Positions 26,532 through 34,697 of a DNA stretch of 64,000 nucleotides are shown piece by piece. The notes beneath the pieces were generated by a model. The model was given only the letters and a program-made list of their open reading frames with translations. It did no database searches and was not told the DNA's origin. The stretch is from positions 4,939,405 through 5,003,404 of the forward strand of contig OX638330.1 of assembly GCA_951812725.1 (NCBI GenBank), read 5' to 3'. Position 1 is the first letter of the stretch. Each line of letters opens with the position of its first letter. The DNA comes from an uncultured Caldilineaceae bacterium. GTDB lineage: Bacteria > Chloroflexota > Anaerolineae > Caldilineales > Caldilineaceae. Both the position numbers and the translations under genes were made by a program.

Positions 26532-26876
26532 TCAGCGGCTGCGACCCCGCTCTCCGTCAACTAGCTTCGGCCGTCTTGGGCGGGTGATCTCAACCTCAGC
26601 CATGCCGAAAGTGGTCTCCAGATCAGGGACGGATTCCCCGGCGTCGGAAAGGCTCGTGACATGGTAGGCCATTGCATCACCAACCGACATTTGAGGGTCG
26701 GGAACCGGATCGCCGCTCGCTGTCAGACCCTCAATGTGAAAGACGATAGCCTCGCGAACTGTTGTCTGGATCTCTTGCCAACCCTTTTCTGTAGCGACGC
26801 ACCCAGGCAGTTCGGGCACATAGGCACCGTAGTTGTTTGGCGTCCGCTCATAGACAACAGCGTAGTTCAACTTCAT
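26532..26876 (-). CDS. HicB-like antitoxin (orphan)
   Basis: This is a 114-residue UPF0150/HicB-fold protein. The partial RNase H-like fold shows MKLNYAVVYERTPNNYGAYV then PELPGCVA, followed by ATEKGWQEIQTTVREAI and a second half-repeat-like region. The start was set at the ATG with GGGGGAA upstream, giving the typical MKLNYAV beginning. HicB proteins neutralise HicA mRNA interferases and often regulate their own operon. No intact HicA lies next to it; only a 24-codon frame upstream could be a relic. The gene is longer than the HicB at 37 kb and not closely similar to it. Confidence 0.78.
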   Translation of the reverse strand: MKLNYAVVYERTPNNYGAYVPELPGCVATEKGWQEIQTTVREAIVFHIEGLTASGDPVPDPQMSVGDAMAYHVTSLSDAGESVPDLETTFGMAEVEITRPRRPKLVDGERGRSR

Positions 26877-27257
26877 CGTTGTTCCCCCGGACATTAAGCA
26901 TGCCACACCCTGGCCACATCGCCCGGACCCACGATCCGCCAGCCGCCCTTCACCAGATGGTTTAACATCGTATGGAAAATACCTGCTTTCTACATCGCGT
27001 ACTGAGGAAGAGAAGGAGAGACGCCCCCGCCTATCTTACCCACCTGATACCACCTTAGCCAAATGACTACCAAGATTGGCATATGTCATGTGATTCGACG
27101 CGGCCGCAATCTGCCAGCCATACAGCAACCTGTCACCATCCCACAGCCCACATGAATCCCCGTCCGAATCTCTTTATCGAGCTTGCCGTCTGCGCGCTCT
27201 TGCGTCACCATGATATCCGGACATGCAATACACAATACCAATAGCAGGGGAGGGATT
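26877..27257. other. Intergenic region between orphan HicB and SDR genes
   Basis: There is no intact gene. A 24-codon minus-strand frame at 26894-26968 (MLNHLVKGGWRIVGPG then DVARVWHA) has a faint HicA-like look (Gly-Trp after a Leu/Lys helix) and may be a toxin remnant. The end carries AGGGGAGGG, the ribosome-binding site of the SDR gene. Confidence 0.35.
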
Positions 27258-28055
27258 ATGAAACTCGCAAACAAAGTCGCGCTCGTCACCGGCGGAGCAC
27301 GCGGCCTCGGCCGCGCCTATGTCCTCCATCTCGCCAAATTGGGCGCGGATGTGGTGATCAACGACGTAGACCTGAACGCCGCCCAGGAGTATGACGAAGC
27401 GCTCAACGCCGAATCGGTGGCCGCGGAGGTGGAGGCGCTGGGCCGGCGCGGCCTGGGCATCGAGGCCGACGTGACCGACAAGGCCGCGGCGGAAGCAATG
27501 TTGCAGCAGACCGTGGATACCTTCGGGCAGATCGATATCCTCGTCAACAACGCCGGCGGCATGCTCTATCCGCCGCTCAACACTACCGCGGCCACCGCGC
27601 CGGCTGATCACTACCACTACATCATGGACATCAACCTCACCGGCACCATCTTCTGCTGTCAGGCGGCCGCTCCCTACATGCAGGCCGCCCGCAGCGGCAA
27701 GATCGTCAACACCGCCTCCCAGGCCGGCCTCTGGAGCGGCCGCAACGCCGGCGGCATGGCCTACAAGGTCGCCAAAGCCGGCGTGGTCCACTACACACGC
27801 GTCCTCGCCGCGGAACTGGGCCCGCACAACGTCCATGTCAACTGCATCGCGCCCGGCTTCGTGCTCTCCTCCCGCGCTGTCGCCGGTGGACGCAACAGCC
27901 CGGAAGTGCGCGACCGCCTGCTGCAGGACATCCCCCTCGGTCGCCTGGGCATGCCCGAAGACTGCGCAAAAGTAGTCGAATTCCTGGTCACCGACCTCTC
28001 CGACTACGTCACGGGCCAGTGCATTCCCGTCTGCGGCGGGTACGTCGCTTTCTGA
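27258..28055 (+). CDS. Short-chain dehydrogenase/reductase (SDR)
   Basis: A 265-residue classical SDR, NAD(P)-dependent. The Rossmann motif TGGARGLGRA is at residues 11-20, NNAGG follows near 99, and the catalytic Ser-Tyr-Lys set is present in NTASQAG and AYKVAKAG. The ATG was chosen because GGGGAGGG lies just upstream and the protein then starts MKLANKVALVTGG; the frame is open further 5' without family similarity. An amidohydrolase gene follows in the same direction after about 180 bases. The substrate is probably a sugar or hydroxy acid but is not determined. Confidence 0.92.
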   Translation: MKLANKVALVTGGARGLGRAYVLHLAKLGADVVINDVDLNAAQEYDEALNAESVAAEVEALGRRGLGIEADVTDKAAAEAMLQQTVDTFGQIDILVNNAGGMLYPPLNTTAATAPADHYHYIMDINLTGTIFCCQAAAPYMQAARSGKIVNTASQAGLWSGRNAGGMAYKVAKAGVVHYTRVLAAELGPHNVHVNCIAPGFVLSSRAVAGGRNSPEVRDRLLQDIPLGRLGMPEDCAKVVEFLVTDLSDYVTGQCIPVCGGYVAF

Positions 28056-28238
28056 GCCGCGGCGGGGATATTCGCCCCTGGGCGCGGCCACTTGACAATG
28101 TCAGGGAAAGGGGATTAGATGGGGCTGGCGACGCACCCTGGTTGCCAGTCGCCAGCGCAGGTTCCGGCCGCAAACTGCTGGCCGCAGACCACCGAAGTTG
28201 CTATCCACCGGAAAAATGAAACCGAGAAAGGTGAGACT

Positions 28239-29468
28239 ATGCGATTCGATCTTCTGATCAAGGGCGGCGAAGTGGTTGATCCCGGCGGCGGGAAGAGCGG
28301 CCGTCTGGACGTGGCGATCAAGCGCAACCGCATCGCCGCGGTCGAGGCGGACATCCCTGAAGAGACGGCCTTTCGCGTCGTGGATGCCGCCGGCCAGTAC
28401 GTCACGCCCGGCCTTGTCGATCTCCATACGCACGTCAACTACGGTTGCGGCTTTTACGGCATCCGCCCCGACCCGATCGCGGCCCGCAGCGGCGTGACGA
28501 CATGGCTCGACGTGGGCTCGTCCGGGGGATATAACTTCCTCGCCTTCCGGGAGTTCATTATCGAAAAGTCGCGGGCCCGCATCTATGCCCTGCTCAACAT
28601 CTCGTCGATCGGTCTGACCGCGAAGACGTGGGAGCTGGCCAATCCCGGCTACTGCGATGTCGACCTCTGCTGCCAAATCGTAGACCTGAACCGGGACGTG
28701 CTGCTGGGCGTCAAGGCGCGAATCGACCAGCTCACCACCAGCGGCCAGGGCCTTGACCCCTTGCACAAAGCCCGCGAAGCGGCGGACCGCTGCGAGCTGC
28801 CGCTGATGACCCATATCGGCATGGGTCCGCCGGGGATCGATGGTGTGATGGAGTTGATGCGGCCCGGCGACATCCTCACCCACTGCTTCACTGGCGGCAC
28901 AATGCGCATCGTCGAGGATTCAGGCAATCTACGCGACACGGTCAAACGCGCCTGGGATGCCGGCCTTGTGCTGGATATCGGCCATGGCGCGGGCTCCTTC
29001 TCATTCAAGACCGCGGAGGCGTTGATGGCGCAGGGCTACCGGCCGGACGTGATCTCCTCCGACATTCACCAGATGAGCGTCAGCGGCCCGATGTTCGACA
29101 TGCCCACCTGCCTGAGCAAATTCATGTCGCTGGGTATGAGTTTCGCCGAGGTAGTTCACGCATCCACCGAGCGGCCGGCGGCCGTGTTGGGGCTGGAGAA
29201 GGAGATTGGCACGCTGCGGCCCGGCGCGCTGGCGGATGTGGCGCTGTTCGAAATCGTCGAGGGGGAATTCATGTTCTACGATGTCTTCATGAACCCGCGC
29301 CCCGGACAGCAGCTGGTCCGCAATACGCTGACGATCATCAATGGACGCGAGATGGCCCACCAGTCCGATGATCCGCTCATGCCGTGGATCGAGCTTTCCG
29401 AAGACCAGGAGACCTTGATCGCCGAGGGTCATACGCCCCCGGTGATGGCCGCCTGTTGCAAGCACTGA
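28239..29468 (+). CDS. Amidohydrolase/deacetylase family metallohydrolase (EF_0837-like)
   Basis: A 409-residue TIM-barrel amidohydrolase. Metal and catalytic motifs in order: DLHTHVNYG, LLGVKARI (Lys likely carboxylated), THIGMGP, THCFTGG and SSDIHQM. This pattern and length match the EF_0837/AHA_3915 group, related to dihydroorotases and known to deacetylate small N-acetyl compounds. The start follows AAAGGTGAG and gives MRFDLLIKGGEVVDPGG, the usual beginning of the family. It lies between an SDR and a toxin-antitoxin remnant. Acetyl-amino-acid deacetylation is inferred from the family only. Confidence 0.88.
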   Translation: MRFDLLIKGGEVVDPGGGKSGRLDVAIKRNRIAAVEADIPEETAFRVVDAAGQYVTPGLVDLHTHVNYGCGFYGIRPDPIAARSGVTTWLDVGSSGGYNFLAFREFIIEKSRARIYALLNISSIGLTAKTWELANPGYCDVDLCCQIVDLNRDVLLGVKARIDQLTTSGQGLDPLHKAREAADRCELPLMTHIGMGPPGIDGVMELMRPGDILTHCFTGGTMRIVEDSGNLRDTVKRAWDAGLVLDIGHGAGSFSFKTAEALMAQGYRPDVISSDIHQMSVSGPMFDMPTCLSKFMSLGMSFAEVVHASTERPAAVLGLEKEIGTLRPGALADVALFEIVEGEFMFYDVFMNPRPGQQLVRNTLTIINGREMAHQSDDPLMPWIELSEDQETLIAEGHTPPVMAACCKH

Positions 29469-29479
29469 TTTTGCCTGAA

Positions 29480-29791
29480 ATGAGCGCCCATATCCAGATT
29501 TCCCGGTCACAAATAGACAGCTTCTGTCAGCGCTGGCAGGTCTCTGAACTGGCTCTATTTGGCTCCGTTGTACGTGAGGACTTCGGCCCCGACAGCGATG
29601 TGGACGTGCTGATCCAGTTTCAGCCGCAGGCACGGCACACTCTCCTCGATATGGCACGCATGGAGGAGGAGTTGCGCCGGATTTTCGGTCGAGATGTGGA
29701 TCTTGTGGAACGTTCAGCGGTCGAACAGAGTCGAAACCATTTCCGTCGCAAGGCGATTCTGCAATCGGCGGAGCCAATCCATGCAGCGTGA
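29480..29791 (+). CDS. MNT-type nucleotidyltransferase (MntA-like antitoxin)
   Basis: A 103-residue minimal nucleotidyltransferase. The active-site pattern is LFGSVVREDFGPDSDVDVLI: Gly28-Ser29, Arg32 and the acidic pair Asp40 and Asp42. In MNT-HEPN modules this protein adds nucleotides to the HEPN RNase and inactivates it. The ATG was selected over an upstream frame that overlaps the amidohydrolase. Its stop overlaps the start of a 11-codon HEPN-like relic, so the antitoxin has lost its partner. The active-site residues look intact, so it may have been kept by chance or taken another role. Confidence 0.85.
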   Translation: MSAHIQISRSQIDSFCQRWQVSELALFGSVVREDFGPDSDVDVLIQFQPQARHTLLDMARMEEELRRIFGRDVDLVERSAVEQSRNHFRRKAILQSAEPIHAA

Positions 29792-29816
29792 CGATGGACA
29801 ACAACGCAACACTTAA
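29781..29816 (+). pseudogene. Relic of HEPN toxin start (MQRDD...)
   Basis: An ATG overlapping the MNT stop opens MQRDDGQQRNT and then stops. MQRDD is the usual beginning of HEPN partners of MNT proteins, and the 11-base overlap is the usual arrangement. The rest of the toxin is missing before the next gene. Confidence 0.5.
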
Positions 29817-29842
29817 TCGCAACTAATTTGAGGAGCACAACA

Positions 29843-30265
29843 ATGTCCGCACAGATTCCCGATACACACGTTGACCTGTTGACCGGCCCCATCTTCGCCA
29901 CCCTGACGACCCTCTCCCCCTCCGGCGCGCCGGAAAACACGATCGTCTGGTGCTCGTGGGACGGCACCCACGTCCTTGTCAACACGGCCGAAGGGCGCCG
30001 CAAACCGAAAAACGTCCGCGCCAATCCCAAAGTTGCCCTGATGGCATTGGACCCTGAAGATGCATTCCGCTGGATCGACGTGCGCGGCGTCGTCGAGGAG
30101 ATCGTGCCGGATCCTGACTTCGCCAACATCAATGCCCACGCCAAGCTCTATGTAGGCGCCGACGAATACTACGGTAGCTTAATGCCTGCCTCTATGAAAG
30201 GGAAGGAAGAGCGGGTAATCTTCAAGATTAAGCCGCGGCGGGTTGTGATATCTCCCCCCGCTTAA
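29843..30265 (+). CDS. PPOX-class F420-dependent oxidoreductase-like protein
   Basis: A 140-residue split-barrel flavin/deazaflavin-binding protein of the pyridoxamine-phosphate-oxidase superfamily. FATLTTLSPSGAPENTIVW at the N-terminus and NTAEGRRKPKNVRANPKVAL in the middle match the Rv1155-like F420 group. F420 is known in Actinobacteria, Chloroflexota and archaea, which fits the host inference. The ATG is preceded by AGGAG at 7 bases; an upstream TTG in frame was rejected. The role is probably reduction of an unsaturated small molecule. Confidence 0.85.
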   Translation: MSAQIPDTHVDLLTGPIFATLTTLSPSGAPENTIVWCSWDGTHVLVNTAEGRRKPKNVRANPKVALMALDPEDAFRWIDVRGVVEEIVPDPDFANINAHAKLYVGADEYYGSLMPASMKGKEERVIFKIKPRRVVISPPA

Positions 30266-30296
30266 CCTGCGGCTGCCAGCGGCCGGCTGCGACGGT

Positions 30297-30824
30297 TCAT
30301 TGACCATTGGAAGCGTGATCCGTCAGGTCCAGTACCATGATCGCCATCCTGATCCCTCTCTCCATCCGTACGCCGGTCCGTCGAAACCGGTGACGCAGAT
30401 AGAACCGTTCAGCGTGGGCCGTTTCGAGGATGATCTGCCCACAGCCCTCCTGCCGCGCGATGTCGATGGCACAGTCCAGCAACTGCGCGCCCAATCCCAG
30501 ATTCTGGCAGGCCGGAGCCACCGCCAGCGTCGTGATATTCAACACGCGGCCGTCGGGCTGGTGGCTCTCCTGCGGGTCCTCGTCCAGCGCAGGCTCGCGC
30601 AGCGTAGCCCACTTCTCCGTCGTCAGATAGCCGGCGATGAACGGGGGCCCGTCGCCGCACCCCCCCTCCAACACCGCGCAGCCCTGCGGGAAGGTCACCA
30701 GACGGCTGCGGATGATCGAAGGCTCTTCCTGCGCGCCGTACGCGCCGAAAATCTCCTGATCCAACGTCACAAGGCCCGGCCAGTCTTCCAGCGTCGCTGG
30801 CCGCATCCGGTAATGCTCAGTCAT
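30297..30824 (-). CDS. GNAT-family N-acetyltransferase
   Basis: A 175-residue acetyl-CoA-dependent acyltransferase. The acetyl-CoA pyrophosphate loop is in TLAVAPACQNLGLGAQLL (Q-x-x-G-x-G/A type), and HAERFYLRHRFRRTGVR near residue 140 is the usual C-terminal FY-x-x-x-GF-like stretch. The substrate cannot be read from the sequence. The gene is convergent with the F420-type oxidoreductase and lies downstream of the second creatininase on the same strand, with a 36-base gap. Confidence 0.85.
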   Translation of the reverse strand: MTEHYRMRPATLEDWPGLVTLDQEIFGAYGAQEEPSIIRSRLVTFPQGCAVLEGGCGDGPPFIAGYLTTEKWATLREPALDEDPQESHQPDGRVLNITTLAVAPACQNLGLGAQLLDCAIDIARQEGCGQIILETAHAERFYLRHRFRRTGVRMERGIRMAIMVLDLTDHASNGQ

Positions 30825-30860
30825 GTCTGGTCTGGGCCGCTGCCAACCTCTACCCGGCCG

Positions 30861-31703
30861 CTACTGGACGGGACCATCGCTCTCCGGCGAAATGTGATCC
30901 TTGCGGGGGCTGATCGCCACGGTGCGGAACTCGCGAACCAGTTCGATCAACCCCTCCACCGCGGCCTCGAGAAACTGCTCCCCCTTTTCGCGGGTGGCGG
31001 CTGTGGCATCTCCCAACACACCGCTGTCCGTCAACGTACTCCAATACGGCCACAGGTTGGCGACCGATCCATCCTCCCGTTTGCCCATCAACAGATCCGT
31101 CTGGAAGCTCGGCGACAGCGGCGAGCGCTCATCCACCGCCTTGTCCATCTGCACCAACTCCTCCGCCAGCGCCAGATAGAGGGCTGTCTCGTACTCGCCG
31201 GCGTGGGAGGTGCCGCCAAAGTCCGACGAGCGGATCGCATTCCCTTCCTCCCGGCCTTTGCGCACGCCCCAGTGGTTGACCGACGCGCACAGGGTCTGGC
31301 CTTCGGTTTCAAGCACCGTCAGACGGGCGGCCATCTCCACCGGCGCGGTGTTGCTGCCATGCCCGTTCACCATCAGGATGCGCTTGAAGCCGTGGTGGGC
31401 CAGGCTGACACAGACATCGCGCACATAGTTGATAAAGGTATCCCAGCGAATCGTGATCGTGCCGGGAAAATCCATGTGATGCGGGCTGTACCCATGGCTG
31501 ATCGGCGGGATCAGCACCGCTTCGTCCGGGATGCGCGCCACTGCCCGTTCGCAAACCCCCGTGCAAAGCCGTACATCGGTGTCGATCGGCAGATGGTAGC
31601 CGTGATCTTCGTAGGTGGCAACCGGCAGTACCGCCACCTTGCCGGAATAGGCCGCCTCACGGCAGGCAGACCAGGTCATCTCAGCATAGCGGTAGGTCGT
31701 CAT
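30861..31703 (-). CDS. Creatininase-family amidohydrolase (copy 2)
   Basis: A 280-residue amidohydrolase with ligand motifs YEDHGYHLPIDTD (Glu32, His34, and Asp41 or 43), NGHGSN and SHAGEYET. It is longer than the copy near 19 kb and carries a C-terminal extension ending in a polar tail. The two copies are distant paralogues rather than a recent duplication. The GNAT gene follows on the same strand, so they may be co-transcribed. A MITE sits 30 bases upstream of its start, where it may supply or disrupt a promoter. Confidence 0.9.
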   Translation of the reverse strand: MTTYRYAEMTWSACREAAYSGKVAVLPVATYEDHGYHLPIDTDVRLCTGVCERAVARIPDEAVLIPPISHGYSPHHMDFPGTITIRWDTFINYVRDVCVSLAHHGFKRILMVNGHGSNTAPVEMAARLTVLETEGQTLCASVNHWGVRKGREEGNAIRSSDFGGTSHAGEYETALYLALAEELVQMDKAVDERSPLSPSFQTDLLMGKREDGSVANLWPYWSTLTDSGVLGDATAATREKGEQFLEAAVEGLIELVREFRTVAISPRKDHISPESDGPVQ

Positions 31704-31732
31704 TCTCGATCTCCTCTCATAATTCCTGGCTC

Positions 31733-32033
31733 GTAACTACTAAGCCGCAACTGAATCGCAAACCTGTACGCGGGGAGCAAAGTTGTTCCTTCTCTCCTCA
31801 TGATTGTCATATGGGCGGTCGGGCCTTCGGCCCTCCCTTGTGCAGGGGCTGCGCCCCCGCAACGCCCCCCTCTGGCTACCCACCGTGCTGGTTCTTTCCC
31901 ACCATCGTGGCATGCCGACAGTGCGCCCCAACCAACTTGGCGGTTGCCAACCGAATACGCCATCACAAAGCCCGAATGGCGGCGAAGATGAAGAACTTGT
32001 CAAGACACACACTGTATGCGGCTTTGTAGTTAC
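31733..32033 (-). mobile_element. MITE copy 3 (subfamily A), perfect 8-bp target duplication
   Basis: This element of 301 bp, inverted relative to copies 1, 2 and 4, is bounded by GTAACTACTAAGCCGCA on the left and TGCGGCTTTGTAGTTAC on the right. It is flanked by CCTGGCTC on both sides (31725-31732 and 32034-32041), a perfect 8-bp duplication. The core hairpins GGGCCTTCGGCCC and GGGGCTGCGCCCC are conserved. The distal half shares CGCCATTCGGGCT with the copy at 10.4 kb. Confidence 0.92.
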
Positions 32034-32092
32034 CCTGGCTCTGTGTTCCTGGCTGGCCGTCACCAAGAACACTCCACTGACTACGGATAAAT

Positions 32093-34603
32093 TCAGTTCA
32101 CCCACACCGCTGCATAACAGTGGGCAAAGTCGTGCGCCACCAGCCTCTGCCGGCCTCCATTCAGCGAGATCAGATGGAGGAATCCATCGTCAACACGTAC
32201 CAGCCACGCCCCGTCCGCCGACAGATCATATCCCGGAAAGGCCAACGAAGTCTCTGTCGAATATTTCAGGATTTCACCCGTCTGGTTGTTGTAGATATGA
32301 AGATGCCAGCTATTGGGGCTTCGTTCCACGCTGTGAACGAAAAGCCAGCGCCCGTCCGCGGAGAAGCGCAAAGACCGGTTCCGCTCAAGGCGATTGTCGA
32401 CCTGCAGCAACTTTGTAATCTCGTCTGTGGTAAGGTCGTAAACGAAAACATGGGTGGTCCCCGCGCCCGTCCCGCCCTCGACGCGTGCGCCGATATACAG
32501 CCGGTCGGGCAAAGCCGGATGCGCAGCCAACGCTACAGGCGTGATCTGTGTCACATCGGTCGCGTTCTGCAGCGCGCCAGCCAGCCTCTCCATCTCCACA
32601 AGCGTTCTCAACGCAAGATTCGGCAGCGTCACCTCATCCACCCGCAGGCCTTCGTCCGGCTGGATGAAGGCAAACCGCCTGTTGTCCAGCCACGCCACCG
32701 ACCGGCCGCGCCCAACCGCCATTTGCGTCTCTCCCACTTCGTTTCCCAGCCACAGCACACCGTCCCCGCGCACCACAACCGTCCTCTCCCCGTCAGGCGG
32801 CCAGGCAGGCATACCTTCCAGAGTACGGATCGCACACGCGCCCTTGTCGCACTCCGCCTGACTCAGATAGTTGAACCGGGAGGTCGGCTGCCGGCGGTTG
32901 TCATATGAGTAAAAGAGCATCCCGCCGGCATTGGTCCCCACTGCATATAGGGGGGCATTGTCAGACCGGTAGGTCACATCCTGCGCTCTCCCCTCACGCC
33001 AGATCTGTACCTGGGAGGTGCTCGCCGCCGCTCCCCATTCCCCCAATCTCTGCAGCAGAACCCCGTCATCGTTCGGCAAGGAGTACATCAGACGAAACGA
33101 CCCGCTGCCATTCTCCTCGACAAATTCGCCTTCCTGCAGGTTGTAGCGGTACAGGTTGGCGCCGTTGAACCGTTCCGCCGTGCAGAGCAGTTGCAGGTCC
33201 TGTTCGGGCAAGGCTCTGGCTGGGGCCGTATCAGCGGCCAACTGCTGATCGGCATACCGGATCCACTCTTTCTGAAGCCAACGCATGTAGCTGCCCTGAC
33301 TTGCCTGGCTCCTGTTGTACGGGAGGGCGTTGAGCAGCCACGGGCTATAGGTATCGAAGCGGAACAGCAGTCGCTGCAGCGAGGCCGGCGAGCGCTGCGG
33401 GTTGGACGCAAGGATAAAGTCCACGATGCTATAGACCATCTTCTGGATATATGGGGTGATGTTGTTGTAGGAACGCTGGAGATAGACCCAGTGGAGGTTT
33501 GTCACATCGTGAATCGAACCTTGCAAAATCTCCTCATAGCTGGCAGCCTCCAGAGGCCACGGTATAATCCCCAACCGGCTTAGTTGCTTGTCCAGTAAAG
33601 CGCGGAAGAATACGATTTTTTCACAGCAGCGCCAACCAACGACGTCGGCGATCCCTCCACTCACGATCAGCGGCGCGTAGCCGGCGCGTACAGCCTGATA
33701 ACCGGCGTCATCCACCGGGCTGCCGATCAGGCTCGGCGTCGGCAGTTTCAGCCCCGGCCCGTCAGCGTCCATGCTTTTCAGTAACGCATTGGACATCCCA
33801 TCCCAGTGGGATCCGGACGGCGCCCCCTCCGCCATGCGCGCGAGCGAGCCGGACTCGGTGGACAGTGTCACCTTCAGTCTCCAGCTGCGGCGGCAGCGCA
33901 AACCATCCACATTTCCGCAGACTGCCGCCAGCATAGCGTCCCATTCGCGCGCCAGCTGCTCGACCGTGTCTGCGTCGCGTTCCGGGTATTCGACCGTCAG
34001 ATAACGGCCTGTGAACGTCTGTTTCTCACCCCAGAAGGAAGGGTAGGCGGGGACTAGCACCCAACTGGTCTTTTCGTCCCGGTAGGTAACGATCTGATGA
34101 AGGGTCACCGGCGAGCCGTCAGCACCAGTGTAAGGGAAGGCCAGAGTGACGGTCGCCATCCCCCAATCAGAAGTGAATGCGACATCCACTACCTGGCCGG
34201 TGGGCGCCTGCTCGTCAGCGCCGCCGACCAGGGCCAAGCCGAAGAACGGCCGGTCCCAGCGTATTCCGCTGCGAAGCATTCCCTTCTGGGTTTTGCCCCA
34301 ATTGGGGTAGTCCGGCGAAATCATGCCGCCGAAGAGCGCGCTGTCGCGGTCACGCTCGGCCTCTTGCACGATTCCATGCACGGCCAGCACCTCAGCTTCG
34401 ACGGTGGCAGCGATAGCATCCAATCGTCTCAGAAAAACATAGCGCACGCCCCAGATGACCACCACCAGTAGCAGCAACAGAACAAGCGACGTCGAGAAAC
34501 GCCTCAGTCTGCTGCGGCGCTTCGGCGCCCGCGCCTCTACCTTCGGAACTTCCTCTTGGCGCCGGCCCTCCTCATCTTCAAGTGTCCGCCACTCGAGCCC
34601 CAT
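32093..34603 (-). CDS. Membrane-anchored protein with C-terminal propeller-like region
   Basis: An 836-residue protein with a basic cytoplasmic N-terminus (residues 1-37), one transmembrane helix (about 39-58, STSLVLLLLLVVVIWGV) and a large extracytoplasmic part. The middle third is helical and not recognised. The last 300 residues contain beta-strand repeats of the WD40/TolB-like kind (DGRWLFVHSVERSPNS, SADGAWLVRVDDGFLH), suggesting a propeller. No catalytic motif is seen. It is probably an envelope protein of the host phylum with unknown role, and its neighbours do not help. The N-terminal anchor and lack of a cleavage site indicate type II topology. Confidence 0.8.
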   Translation of the reverse strand: MGLEWRTLEDEEGRRQEEVPKVEARAPKRRSRLRRFSTSLVLLLLLVVVIWGVRYVFLRRLDAIAATVEAEVLAVHGIVQEAERDRDSALFGGMISPDYPNWGKTQKGMLRSGIRWDRPFFGLALVGGADEQAPTGQVVDVAFTSDWGMATVTLAFPYTGADGSPVTLHQIVTYRDEKTSWVLVPAYPSFWGEKQTFTGRYLTVEYPERDADTVEQLAREWDAMLAAVCGNVDGLRCRRSWRLKVTLSTESGSLARMAEGAPSGSHWDGMSNALLKSMDADGPGLKLPTPSLIGSPVDDAGYQAVRAGYAPLIVSGGIADVVGWRCCEKIVFFRALLDKQLSRLGIIPWPLEAASYEEILQGSIHDVTNLHWVYLQRSYNNITPYIQKMVYSIVDFILASNPQRSPASLQRLLFRFDTYSPWLLNALPYNRSQASQGSYMRWLQKEWIRYADQQLAADTAPARALPEQDLQLLCTAERFNGANLYRYNLQEGEFVEENGSGSFRLMYSLPNDDGVLLQRLGEWGAAASTSQVQIWREGRAQDVTYRSDNAPLYAVGTNAGGMLFYSYDNRRQPTSRFNYLSQAECDKGACAIRTLEGMPAWPPDGERTVVVRGDGVLWLGNEVGETQMAVGRGRSVAWLDNRRFAFIQPDEGLRVDEVTLPNLALRTLVEMERLAGALQNATDVTQITPVALAAHPALPDRLYIGARVEGGTGAGTTHVFVYDLTTDEITKLLQVDNRLERNRSLRFSADGRWLFVHSVERSPNSWHLHIYNNQTGEILKYSTETSLAFPGYDLSADGAWLVRVDDGFLHLISLNGGRQRLVAHDFAHCYAAVWVN

Positions 34604-34697
34604 GGGGTTGTCCGTAGCCCGTGGTCAGCAACCCACGGCTAGTGCAGGTTCCGCTTTGACCCCTTTAATTCACGGCCCCTGCATTCCGCCTCGTCCG

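Noticed and set aside
31804..32418. Open frame of 204 codons over a MITE and the end of the 836-residue protein
   Set aside because: It joins MITE sequence to antisense coding sequence and has no motif.
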